This document shows, piece after piece, positions 1 through 6,358 of a DNA stretch of 6,358 nt (the stretch's first letter is position 1; each line of letters begins with the position of its first letter). Below the pieces are notes generated by a model that worked only from the letters and a program-made list of their open reading frames with translations, was not told the DNA's origin and did no database searches. A program made the position numbers and the translations under genes. Origin of the DNA: Planctomycetaceae bacterium (GTDB lineage Bacteria > Planctomycetota > Planctomycetia > Planctomycetales > Planctomycetaceae). The DNA lies in NCBI GenBank assembly GCA_020426085.1, contig JAGQQP010000250.1, forward strand, positions 1-6,358. The letters are read 5' to 3'.

Positions 1-2170
1 TTGCTTTTTGATGTATATTCAAATAGATCTGGCGGAACTGCTGGTTGTTGGGCTGCAGCCTGACCAATGCGGCTGCAGATTCCCATGCCAGTTTCCACTG
101 CTCCTGTTTCTCATAGAGCAGAGTCAGCATCAGACGGAAGTCCGCTGACTGCGGTTCCAACTCGCAGGCTTGCTTCAATGCAGTGACCGCTTCGTCTTCC
201 CGACCCAGCAGATAATAGAGCAGTCCCAGTCGGTATTGCAGCATGGGATTATCGGGAAGCAGTCTGGCATCCCGCGCCAGCAGCTCTGCTTCTTTGGTCC
301 GCAGTTCTTTGACTTCGTCAGCTCTACCCAGTTGTTCCAGTAACTGTGCCAGATTGGAACGTGGACCCGCGACGGCGGGCGAGAGTTTGATCGCTGTTCG
401 AAATTCGTCTTCGGCTTTCTTCAGGTCTCCCTGGTTTGCATAGAGGATCCCCAGACTCATGTGGGATCCGGACTGGTCTCCGTCCGCCAGCAGTCCCGCC
501 TTGTATTCCTCGAGCGCCTGCTTCAATGCTTTCTGATTCTGACTGGTGTCCGGCATGACTGGCAGGCCGGTGAGGATACGGGCGACTTCGGTCCGGACGC
601 CGCGCGAAGAATCCGTCAGTCCTTCCGCCAGCAGTTTACCGATCTGGCTGGCTTCCTGTTCGGAACCGGGAGCCCAGCCTTCAAATCCCTGAAGTGCTGC
701 CAGGCGGACCAGTTCTTCTTTGGACTTCAAAGCGCGTTCAACGACCTTGCGACTTTCTGGTGTGTTGTAGCGGGTTGCCAGCAAGGATACCGCTGTTGCG
801 CGGACAATGGGACCGACTTCTTTTTCCCGGGTCAGTTTGATGAGGGGCGCTTCGGCTTCCGGTTTACCGGTGCGACCTGCTGCCAGAATCTCGCCATAGT
901 GGGGATCGTCGCGGCGTTTCGGTCCGTACCATTCCTCCACTTTGTGAGCCGCCCATTTCGCATTCTCTTCGGGTTTCGTGTGACACTGATTGCAGGCATT
1001 GGGAGTACCCAGCTTGACCGTCAGGTCAGGGCGGGGGATACGCAGACTGTGATCCCGACGCGGGTCAACTCCCATATAGGTTTTGGATGGCATATGGCAC
1101 TCGACGCAGGCGGCTCCTTTGGTGCCCATCTTGTGATGATGGTGGCCCGGGACATCGTATTTGGCTTCCAGGTGACATTGGGTGCAAAGCTTGTTGCCTT
1201 CAAACTTGAGCTTCAGCGAATGGGGATTGTGACAGTCGGTGCAGCGCACCCCTTTGCGGTACATCTTGCTCTGAGTGAATGAACCGAAGACATAGACCTC
1301 TTCATCGATCTGGCCATCCGGATGATAGAGATGGTCATCCAGAAGAGAGAGGGCATAGTGATCGTGAAAACGATCCAGGGGAGTATGCCCGGGGGCCACG
1401 TGTCGGCGATGCGAATGGCAGGGAGCACAGCTCTCCAGTTGTGCGGTGGCGTCTTTCCCTTTCAGTTTTGCCAATCCATATCCGTAACGACGATCCCAGA
1501 ACAGGGAATGGGAATTGGCCAGCTTCACGTGAATCGAACCCGGACCGTGACAGGCTTCGCAGCTCACACGCATCTCCGAAAAAGAGAAATGATGCGCATC
1601 GGTGGCGACGTCATAATTTTTCGCCCAGTTGGTTGTATGGCATTCCGCGCACATGTGATTCCAGTTCTGAGCCGATCCGGTCCAGTGCAGCGGGTCTTCG
1701 GGACCAAATGGTTCGTCGGGACTGGCGTAGTACCAGCGTTTCATTTCTGTGTCCCAGGTCACCGGGAGCACCTGGATTTTGCCGCGCTCCAGTTCAGCCA
1801 GATACTGTTGAAGCGGCCTCACACCGATGACGTACTTGACCTTAAACCGCGCCCGTTTTCCATCCGGCCCCTGGGTGGTGACGAAATACTTGTCCCCTTC
1901 ATGGGTCATGTTGGACGTGATGCCGAAGTGTTCCAGCTCGGTATTGTCGAAATCTCCGAGCACGAATTCGGGAGTGGCCGGGTTCATGGCCAGGTCGTGA
2001 TCTGAGCCTTTCCATTCCGCGGCTTCTTTCTGATGGCATTGGAAGCAGGTTTGCCTGCCGACGTAGGTTGCCTGTTCGCCTTCAGGCAGAGCCGACCACC
2101 AGTCGATCGCCAGCCCGATGGATGTGATACTCAGAAATATGATGATGCCGTAAATCCATCGTTTCTTCAT
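1..2170 (-). CDS. Octahaem c-type cytochrome with C-terminal HEAT-like and TPR repeats (partial, 3' end off window)
   Basis: An uninterrupted minus-strand frame of 723 codons begins at ATG 2168-2170 and runs off the left edge without a stop. An in-frame TGA at 2186-2188 makes this the first possible ATG. No clear Shine-Dalgarno is visible. Residues about 5-22 are a hydrophobic signal peptide or membrane anchor, so the rest should lie outside the cytoplasm, where haem c is attached. Eight CxxCH haem sites start at residues 42, 174, 204, 248, 310, 329, 355 and 393. The first sits in a C..CH.....W..S.H..AM pattern, as in cytochrome c554/NrfA-like multihaem proteins. The third is followed by GPG, and a HHHH run at 343-346 could supply distal ligands. 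Residues about 438-535 look like HEAT-type helical repeats and about 565-710 like TPRs, for example at 570-600 and 645-675. No CxxCK site typical of NrfA catalysis is present. An electron-transfer role is inferred; substrate and partner are unknown. Confidence 0.9.
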   Translation of the reverse strand, partial: MKKRWIYGIIIFLSITSIGLAIDWWSALPEGEQATYVGRQTCFQCHQKEAAEWKGSDHDLAMNPATPEFVLGDFDNTELEHFGITSNMTHEGDKYFVTTQGPDGKRARFKVKYVIGVRPLQQYLAELERGKIQVLPVTWDTEMKRWYYASPDEPFGPEDPLHWTGSAQNWNHMCAECHTTNWAKNYDVATDAHHFSFSEMRVSCEACHGPGSIHVKLANSHSLFWDRRYGYGLAKLKGKDATAQLESCAPCHSHRRHVAPGHTPLDRFHDHYALSLLDDHLYHPDGQIDEEVYVFGSFTQSKMYRKGVRCTDCHNPHSLKLKFEGNKLCTQCHLEAKYDVPGHHHHKMGTKGAACVECHMPSKTYMGVDPRRDHSLRIPRPDLTVKLGTPNACNQCHTKPEENAKWAAHKVEEWYGPKRRDDPHYGEILAAGRTGKPEAEAPLIKLTREKEVGPIVRATAVSLLATRYNTPESRKVVERALKSKEELVRLAALQGFEGWAPGSEQEASQIGKLLAEGLTDSSRGVRTEVARILTGLPVMPDTSQNQKALKQALEEYKAGLLADGDQSGSHMSLGILYANQGDLKKAEDEFRTAIKLSPAVAGPRSNLAQLLEQLGRADEVKELRTKEAELLARDARLLPDNPMLQYRLGLLYYLLGREDEAVTALKQACELEPQSADFRLMLTLLYEKQEQWKLAWESAAALVRLQPNNQQFRQIYLNIHQKA

Positions 2171-2351
2171 CGCGCTGGTACTTTGTCAGTCTGTCTCGGG
2201 AAGTCTGGTGGATATCATTCCGGAGTTTCCACTTCCGAATGACGCGGTCATCGCTCCGTTGAGTTTAGAGAACGTTTCTGTATGAATCAGTGATACACAA
2301 TCTTACTGGCATTTACTGGCAGTGGAAAGCGAACCGGGTCGGGAACCGGTT
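2171..2351. other. Spacer between hflX and the cytochrome gene
   Basis: I find no gene in these 181 bases. On the minus strand a short inverted repeat, AACCGG at 2346-2351 with CCGGTT at 2332-2337 and an 8-base loop, starts directly after the hflX stop. It has no T-run, so it is a poor intrinsic terminator. An imperfect hairpin (CATTC, one bulged C, GGA at 2216-2224, pairing with TCCGAATG at 2234-2241) lies in the presumed leader of the cytochrome gene. No convincing -35/-10 pair could be picked by eye, although the cytochrome promoter should lie here if the gene is transcribed separately. Confidence 0.5.
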
Positions 2352-3704
2352 TCAGTATTCGTTGACACTTTCTTCGGGAATCATATCTCCCGGAACAGCC
2401 AGTTCATCATCATGGAGTTTGAGCTCGGTATCAGGACCGGTTTTCAGCATAGGCAGAAACCGTCTGGCGATGCGAGCCCGATAAGTGACGCGAGTGTCAT
2501 CGTGAGAATACTCGCGCGACAGAATCAGCGAGTGGTCTTCCAACTGCGAGAGCAGCTTGCCATTTCCGACAGGAGTTTCCAGTTCGACGATGACGTAGCC
2601 TGAGGCCAGCCGATCGATGACAGCCTGGGAGAGTCGATCCAGACCTTCGCCGGAAACGGCACTGACGGTGATGGCGTTGTCATATTTCAGACGCAGTACA
2701 TCCAGCTTGGATCGGTCTTCTACTTTGTCTGATTTGTTGAAAACAAGGACCGCATTTTTATAGTCGATCCCGATGTCGTTCAAAACCTTGTTCACGGTTT
2801 TGATATGATGTTCGACTTCCGGGTTGCTGCAGTCTACAACGTGCAGCAACAGGTCTGCCTGCCTGGCTTCTTCCAATGTGGATTTAAACGAAGCCACCAG
2901 ATGGTGGGGCAGATCGCGGACGAACCCGACCGTATCGCTCAATAATATTTCGCCCCAGTGTGGGAGTTCCCAGCGCCGTGTGCGCGTATCAAGCGTAGCA
3001 AACAGCTGGTCTGCAATATAAACGTCCGCGCCGGTGAGTGCATTCATCAGCGTGCTTTTACCGGCGTTGGTGTATCCCACCAAGGACACGGTCAACTGCT
3101 GGAATCGATTGGACACAGTTCGTTCCCGACGACGCTCGACTTCCGAAAGCTTGCGTTTGAGTTCAGCCACGCGTTTGTCCAACAGACGACGGTCGGTTTC
3201 CAGCTGCTTTTCACCAGGTCCACGACCCGCGCCAACACCCCCTTCGATACGCTCCAGGTGGGTCCACAATCGCTTCAGACGGGGACGGAAATAGAGCAGC
3301 TGCGCCAGCTCGACCTGCAGTTTGGCTTCGTAAGTTTTGGCATGGGTCGCAAAGATGTCGAGGATCAGTTCGCTGCGGTCAACAATGATCGTGCCTGTTT
3401 CCTCTTCGATATTTCTCCCCTGAGACGGAGAGAGATTGTTATCAAAAATGATGAGTTCCGCATCGACGTGCTTCACCATCTGTTTGAGCTCGTCCAGTTT
3501 TCCTTTTCCCAGACAGGTGGCAGGATGGGGATTCTCCCGGTTCTGCACAAGCGTTCCCACGACTTTCACACCAGCAGTATCCACGAGTCCTTTTAATTCG
3601 TCGAGGGCCTGATTCTTATCGATATGATTTGAGGGGGAAACAACGGAGACCAGAATGGCTCGTTTTGTTTTGACTTGTAGTTCTTCTCGTTTAGGATCCG
3701 CCAA
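2352..3704 (-). CDS. hflX: HflX, ribosome-associated GTPase
   Basis: This 450-residue protein matches the HflX family of the TRAFAC/Obg-like GTPases. Known members bind the 50S subunit and split stalled or stressed ribosomes in the cytoplasm. The N-terminal HflX domain (about 1-190) has the family segment LSPSQGRNIEE at 91-101 and the glycine-rich GGVGAGRGPGEKQLETDRR segment at 155-173, followed by a basic coiled region. The G domain shows the P-loop GYTNAGKS (210-217), switch I FATLDT (235-240), DTVG (257-260), NKSD (323-326) and SAVSGEG (348-354), all intact. Length is close to E. coli HflX (426). The start is taken as TTG at 3702-3704: an in-frame TAA lies at 3717-3719, no ATG occurs before residue 76, and AAGG about 10 bases upstream is a modest ribosome binding site. 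The stop is TGA at 2352-2354. It appears monocistronic, with 181 bp before the cytochrome gene and 206 bp after the transglutaminase-like gene. Confidence 0.96.
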   Translation of the reverse strand: MADPKREELQVKTKRAILVSVVSPSNHIDKNQALDELKGLVDTAGVKVVGTLVQNRENPHPATCLGKGKLDELKQMVKHVDAELIIFDNNLSPSQGRNIEEETGTIIVDRSELILDIFATHAKTYEAKLQVELAQLLYFRPRLKRLWTHLERIEGGVGAGRGPGEKQLETDRRLLDKRVAELKRKLSEVERRRERTVSNRFQQLTVSLVGYTNAGKSTLMNALTGADVYIADQLFATLDTRTRRWELPHWGEILLSDTVGFVRDLPHHLVASFKSTLEEARQADLLLHVVDCSNPEVEHHIKTVNKVLNDIGIDYKNAVLVFNKSDKVEDRSKLDVLRLKYDNAITVSAVSGEGLDRLSQAVIDRLASGYVIVELETPVGNGKLLSQLEDHSLILSREYSHDDTRVTYRARIARRFLPMLKTGPDTELKLHDDELAVPGDMIPEESVNEY

Positions 3705-3910
3705 GGAGTTGTAACCTTATCTAATATATAAAGAGGAGAGTAATATTGGGGCTCGACTGGAGCCCTGCCTCCTACTCTCTATTTTAACAGGTTGTCACTG
3801 AGAGAATAGGCTATTTATCTCTGTCTGACACCATTTCCTGTCTGGAAGTTCAGATTTCGATTGACAGCCGGTAAGGGAGCATTATTGAAGTTGTTTAATG
3901 ATACAGATGT
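3705..3910. other. Spacer between the transglutaminase-like gene and hflX
   Basis: No gene is visible in these 206 bases. Reading on the minus strand it should hold the 3' end of the transglutaminase-like transcript and the hflX promoter and leader. The most evident structure is the two-tier inverted repeat at 3736-3779, reported separately. A very AT-rich stretch (about 3717-3732, TATATATT on the minus strand) lies just upstream of the hflX start. TAAAAT near 3785 could be a -10 element, but no matching -35 is seen, so I do not call a promoter. Confidence 0.5.
3736..3779 (-). promoter_or_regulatory. Two-tier inverted repeat in the hflX leader region
   Basis: Two nested complementary arm pairs can be read directly. 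The outer pair is GAGAGTA at 3736-3742 with TACTCTC at 3773-3779 (7 bp). The inner pair is GGGCTC at 3749-3754 with GAGCCC at 3760-3765 (6 bp) around a 5-base loop. The tiers are separated by an internal loop of 6 and 7 bases. On the minus strand the structure ends 31 bases before the hflX start codon and about 130 bases after the transglutaminase-like stop. It is followed by CTCTTTATATATT rather than a clean T-run. It may be a structured hflX leader, a weak terminator of the upstream gene, or a protein-binding palindrome; the sequence does not decide between these. Confidence 0.4.
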
Positions 3911-5812
3911 TTAATGAGAATGTTTCATTAAGACGATATCCAGCGCGTCGGCACGCGTGCAGGATTCCCAGTATTTTTTGAAATCCGGATACTCATTTTG
4001 AAACACAATCCCACCCAGATGATCTACCTGGCGATCACAAATCAGGAATGAATCTTCAACGCGAACGGTTGCCTGATAGCGGCCCCATTTGCATTCAAAA
4101 TGATGTTCGTAGGGTAAGCCATAGCCGGTGAATCCAGAGGGAATCTGAATGCGATGACTGTCGGTGAACCGGATCGGACTGGGAGTCTGCAGGGCCGAGT
4201 TTCGTTTCTGAACGTTGATCAGACCGGCGGTCTGCATGGAGCCGATCCAGGGAATTCGAAACAGAATGATCTCTTCAATCTGTCTGGCCCATTGATCGAG
4301 GGTTGTATGGCAGCTGTAACGGACCGGTTCAGAAATCTCTTTCAGGTTCAGGAATCGTGGCTCCTCGATACGGGCTCCCGTCCAGGTAGAGGCCAGTTCT
4401 TTTTCCAGTGTCAGCGATGTGTAGTCTTCATTGCGGTTCACATATTTCAATCGAAATTCCATCGCCGTATCACCGGATGTAGTGACTTCCGATGTGAACT
4501 GATAGCTGCAGTCGTCAGCGAGAATTCCTTCACAAACGCGATTGATCTGATGCCGCTCTGGACCTCCTTCCGGAATGGTTGTGAGTTCGCCTCCTTCACG
4601 ATTCAGCAGCAGCGCCTGTGTCCCCTGATCATTAAACGGAATGTCTTTGAAAGTGACCGGTCCTCCCGCTGGATCCAGCCACAGGCGTTCGCCACTGGAA
4701 GTGGTAACAGAAACAATCGCATGATCGAAACGGGCACCGGGCAGCAATGCCGCCGAACCATTCATACGCGTCAGTAGAATGGCGATTGAAGATTGAATTT
4801 GTTGATGTCTGAGTAGAGAGACCAGCAGCGAAGATTTATCTTTGCAGTCGCCGCGCATGTCTTCGAGCATCGATCCGACTTCGCGGGTTTTTTCCAGCGC
4901 CAGTTCATTCGGGTGTCTCCCGTATCGGACATCTTCTGAAGCATACTTGTAAGCGGTGAATATTTTCTCTTCTTCAGTCTGCTCTTCCTGCATCAGCTCG
5001 GCTGACAGCTTCTGAATCTGGGGAGGTGTCTTTTCCGGCGGTTCAAGATCGTTCAGATAAAAGCGATTGATTGGTTCCCAGGAAGGCAGAGTTGTGAAGT
5101 CCACCCACGGAAGAACCTCGCACGGATGTGGAGTGCCATCATCTGTTTCGTAACCCGGCAGATCATGCAGGTCCCACTGGTAGACCTGATAAGCGCCGTG
5201 CTGCCAGGTTTGCGGTTCCAGATCAGTGAGATGCAAACGGTACTCAAGTGTGAACGGTTGAGCGACAGCGACAGTATAACGAAGTCGTCGACAGGGAATG
5301 GAAAACTGAAAGTACTCCTGCCCCCACATGCAGGCCGCGATTCGATCCGGTACAAAGTGATCCAGCTGTTCTTCCAGTTCTACAATGACACCGGGACGAA
5401 GCGGATAAAAATTAATCGCTGTCTGTCCGTATGGCTGAACTACTTTTTTCGCTTTTCTGGCACTGCCGTCTGGCAGATAAACTTTAGCAGTCTGAATTTT
5501 ATGCAACGCTGTCTGGCGATCATAAAACCGATAGACTTCATCCCATTGCGCCAGAGATTCATTTGAGTTCAACGCGGTCACGTTGTGTGCGCGTCGTGTG
5601 ATGGTACCATCGCGATGCAAAACCGCTGTTGCATCGCTGAGTAAGATGAATTCGCCCCAATGCTGTAACGCTTCTTCAGAGACAGTCGGCTGACTGATTT
5701 CGTGATAAGAAATTCGTGGTGCAAAACACAATGTGTTTCGCGCCATCTTAAACCGGGTACGCCACAGTTTTCGTTTTGGTTTTACAGGCCGATCTGTGCT
5801 GAGTTGATTCAA
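3911..5812 (-). CDS. DUF3857 / transglutaminase-like domain protein
   Basis: The 633-residue product has a beta-rich N-terminal region (about 52-250) resembling DUF3857, including the typical VYLPDGSARKAKKV stretch at 111-124, followed by a transglutaminase-like core. The presumed catalytic triad is intact: Cys323 in MRGDCKDKSSLLVSLL, His364 in FDHAIVSV and Asp380 in WLDPAGG. A further beta-rich region of about 200 residues ends the protein. Such domains belong to the papain-like fold and may act as peptidases, amidases or crosslinkers; the substrate here is unknown. Homologues are often exported, yet no signal peptide or membrane segment is visible, and the N-terminus is basic (KPKRKLWRTRFK). 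The longest start is TTG at 5810-5812, bounded by an in-frame TAG at 5831-5833. ATG at 5744-5746 (residue 23) is an equally plausible start that keeps all domains. Neither has a good Shine-Dalgarno. The stop is TAA at 3911-3913. Confidence 0.9.
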   Translation of the reverse strand: MNQLSTDRPVKPKRKLWRTRFKMARNTLCFAPRISYHEISQPTVSEEALQHWGEFILLSDATAVLHRDGTITRRAHNVTALNSNESLAQWDEVYRFYDRQTALHKIQTAKVYLPDGSARKAKKVVQPYGQTAINFYPLRPGVIVELEEQLDHFVPDRIAACMWGQEYFQFSIPCRRLRYTVAVAQPFTLEYRLHLTDLEPQTWQHGAYQVYQWDLHDLPGYETDDGTPHPCEVLPWVDFTTLPSWEPINRFYLNDLEPPEKTPPQIQKLSAELMQEEQTEEEKIFTAYKYASEDVRYGRHPNELALEKTREVGSMLEDMRGDCKDKSSLLVSLLRHQQIQSSIAILLTRMNGSAALLPGARFDHAIVSVTTSSGERLWLDPAGGPVTFKDIPFNDQGTQALLLNREGGELTTIPEGGPERHQINRVCEGILADDCSYQFTSEVTTSGDTAMEFRLKYVNRNEDYTSLTLEKELASTWTGARIEEPRFLNLKEISEPVRYSCHTTLDQWARQIEEIILFRIPWIGSMQTAGLINVQKRNSALQTPSPIRFTDSHRIQIPSGFTGYGLPYEHHFECKWGRYQATVRVEDSFLICDRQVDHLGGIVFQNEYPDFKKYWESCTRADALDIVLMKHSH

Positions 5813-6061
5813 GGCAAGGGCACTTTCCGTCTAATCAGAATCGCGATGGAATCGAAATCTGATTGTAGCGTTAAATCAAGTCATGGTACCAGTATAAGAA
5901 GAAGGGGTGTGTATTAATGAATACGTATGCTGTGCGAGAGCGATTCAGGGACTTACGTTCGCAGATTAGCGAGTCATTAAAATAGAAGAAGCGATCGAAA
6001 AACCGATCGCTTCTTACTCGTTATGGCTTGTTGTTTCCTGCTGCTAATAGAAAGACAATGC
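5813..6061. other. Spacer between the histone-like gene and the transglutaminase-like gene
   Basis: These 249 bases hold no annotated gene on the minus strand. The right part carries the strong hairpin at 5986-6015. The left part should contain the promoter of the transglutaminase-like gene. TACAAT near 5861-5866 on the minus strand resembles a -10 box but lacks a good -35 at the right distance. On the plus strand a 22-codon ORF (5917-5985) is discussed under findings. Confidence 0.5.
5986..6015 (-). terminator. Probable intrinsic terminator of the histone-like gene
   Basis: A perfect 12-bp inverted repeat, AAGAAGCGATCG (5986-5997) and CGATCGCTTCTT (6004-6015), closes a 6-base loop. It starts 46 bases after the stop codon of the histone-like gene. 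On the minus strand the second arm ends CTTCTT and continues CTATTTTAATG, a broken but U-rich tail. On the plus strand no T-run follows (ACTCGTTATGG), so the orientation favours minus-strand transcription. The T-tract is imperfect, which lowers certainty about its efficiency. Confidence 0.7.
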
Positions 6062-6295
6062 TTACTTTTTAGCGGCTTTTTTCTTTGGAGCAGCTTTCTT
6101 TTTAACTGCTTTTTTCTTTGCAGCTGCCTTTTTCTTTGGGGCGGCTTTCTTAGCAGCTTTTTTAGGAGCAGCCTTCTTCTTTGGAGCAGCTTTCTTCTTC
6201 ACTGCTTTTTTCTTTGGTGCTGCTTTCTTCTTGGGAGCAGCTTTCTTTGGTGCTGCCTTTTTAGGTGCTGCTTTCTTTGCCTTTTTCTTTGCCAC
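6062..6295 (-). CDS. Histone H1-like Lys/Ala/Pro-repeat DNA-binding protein
   Basis: This 77-residue protein contains 39 Lys, 27 Ala, 8 Pro, 2 Val and 1 Met, with no acidic or aromatic residue. It is built from AAPKK, KKKAA and KKKAV units, like the C-terminal tail of eukaryotic histone H1 and bacterial H1-like proteins such as the chlamydial Hc proteins and AlgP-type tails. By analogy it should bind DNA non-specifically through charge and help compact the nucleoid; an RNA or ribosome role cannot be excluded. The start is GTG at 6293-6295, supported by AAAGGAGG 7 bases upstream. The stop is TAA at 6062-6064. Residues 21-43 and 53-75 are near-identical copies, showing internal duplication. The strong ribosome binding site and a hairpin terminator suggest a well-expressed single-gene unit. 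The repetitive DNA makes length variation between strains likely. The antisense frame encodes a Leu/Phe/Cys-rich artefact. Confidence 0.85.
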   Translation of the reverse strand: MAKKKAKKAAPKKAAPKKAAPKKKAAPKKKAVKKKAAPKKKAAPKKAAKKAAPKKKAAAKKKAVKKKAAPKKKAAKK

Positions 6296-6302
6296 CGCAA
6301 AT

Positions 6303-6310
6303 CCTCCTTT
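6303..6310 (-). promoter_or_regulatory. Strong Shine-Dalgarno of the histone-like gene
   Basis: The minus strand reads AAAGGAGG, followed by 7 bases (ATTTGCG) and then the GTG start codon. It decides the non-ATG start of the histone-like gene. It is far stronger than anything in front of the other three genes in this window, which fits high translation of an abundant nucleoid protein. Confidence 0.85.
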
Positions 6311-6331
6311 GAGAGTTAAACGAGGGCTGCC

Positions 6332-6354
6332 AAAGCTCCTAAAATAGGAGCTTT
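6332..6354. repeat. Inverted repeat upstream of the histone-like gene
   Basis: AAAGCTCCT (6332-6340) and AGGAGCTTT (6346-6354) form a perfect 9-bp stem around a 5-base A/T loop. It lies about 22 bases upstream of the Shine-Dalgarno of the histone-like gene. It may be the terminator of a gene beyond the right edge, or a stem in the 5' leader of the histone-like mRNA. Only TG and two more bases follow in the window on the plus strand, and on the minus strand GGCAGCC follows, so there is no proper T-run either way. Confidence 0.45.
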
Positions 6355-6358
6355 TGAT

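Noticed and set aside
461..1282. 273-codon plus-strand ORF
   Set aside because: It is antisense to the octahaem cytochrome frame, which shows eight haem motifs and repeats. The ORF product has no recognisable domain and is Phe/Gly/Cys-rich, as expected of a shadow.
1279..2005. Overlapping plus-strand ORFs of 183 and 227 codons
   Set aside because: Both lie opposite the cytochrome coding region, overlap each other in different frames, and carry no recognisable motif.
2332..2351. Inverted repeat just after the hflX stop as an intrinsic terminator
   Set aside because: The stem is only 6 bp with an 8-base loop and is followed by CGCTTTCC rather than a T-run, so it is not called as a terminator.
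2958..3596. 212-codon plus-strand ORF
   Set aside because: It is antisense to hflX, whose GTPase motifs are complete.
4154..4777. 207-codon plus-strand ORF
   Set aside because: It is antisense to the transglutaminase-like gene, including its catalytic region; no motif supports it.
6062..6295. Low-complexity DNA as a possible tandem-repeat or CRISPR-like array
   Set aside because: The periodicity is fully explained by the Lys/Ala/Pro coding repeats; there are no regular repeat-spacer units.
6023..6319. 98-codon plus-strand ORF rich in Leu, Phe, Cys and Ser that looks like a membrane protein
   Set aside because: The hydrophobic composition is the reverse complement of Lys/Ala codons in the histone-like gene. 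That gene has the strong ribosome binding site.

Overview
The window reads as chromosome of a Planctomycetota-like bacterium of moderate GC, possibly in the Gimesia/Rubinisphaera range. This is inferred from gene content, not from a marker gene. The clues are a large c-type multihaem cytochrome fused to HEAT-like and TPR repeats, a DUF3857/transglutaminase-like protein, a Lys/Ala/Pro histone-H1-like protein, and widely spaced genes with mostly weak ribosome binding sites.

All four protein genes lie on the minus strand, so transcription runs right to left. From the right edge: an inverted repeat of unknown role (6332-6354); a very basic 77-residue histone-like protein (6062-6295) with a near-ideal Shine-Dalgarno; a 12-bp perfect hairpin that looks like its terminator (5986-6015); a DUF3857/transglutaminase-like protein (3911-5812); a 206-bp spacer holding a two-tier hairpin (3736-3779); the ribosome-associated GTPase HflX (2352-3704); a 181-bp spacer; and an octahaem cytochrome c with HEAT and TPR repeats, whose C-terminus runs off the left edge (1-2170).

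Spacers of about 180 to 250 bp separate the genes, so they look like independent units rather than one operon. No common pathway is evident: nucleoid packaging, an uncharacterised cysteine-peptidase-fold protein, ribosome rescue, and periplasmic or membrane-anchored electron transfer. I see no mobile element, CRISPR array, tRNA or rRNA. Nothing here amounts to a clearly new multi-gene system. The points most worth a second look are the cytochrome-repeat fusion, the structured spacer before hflX, the internal duplication in the histone-like gene, and a possible 22-residue ORF on the plus strand.
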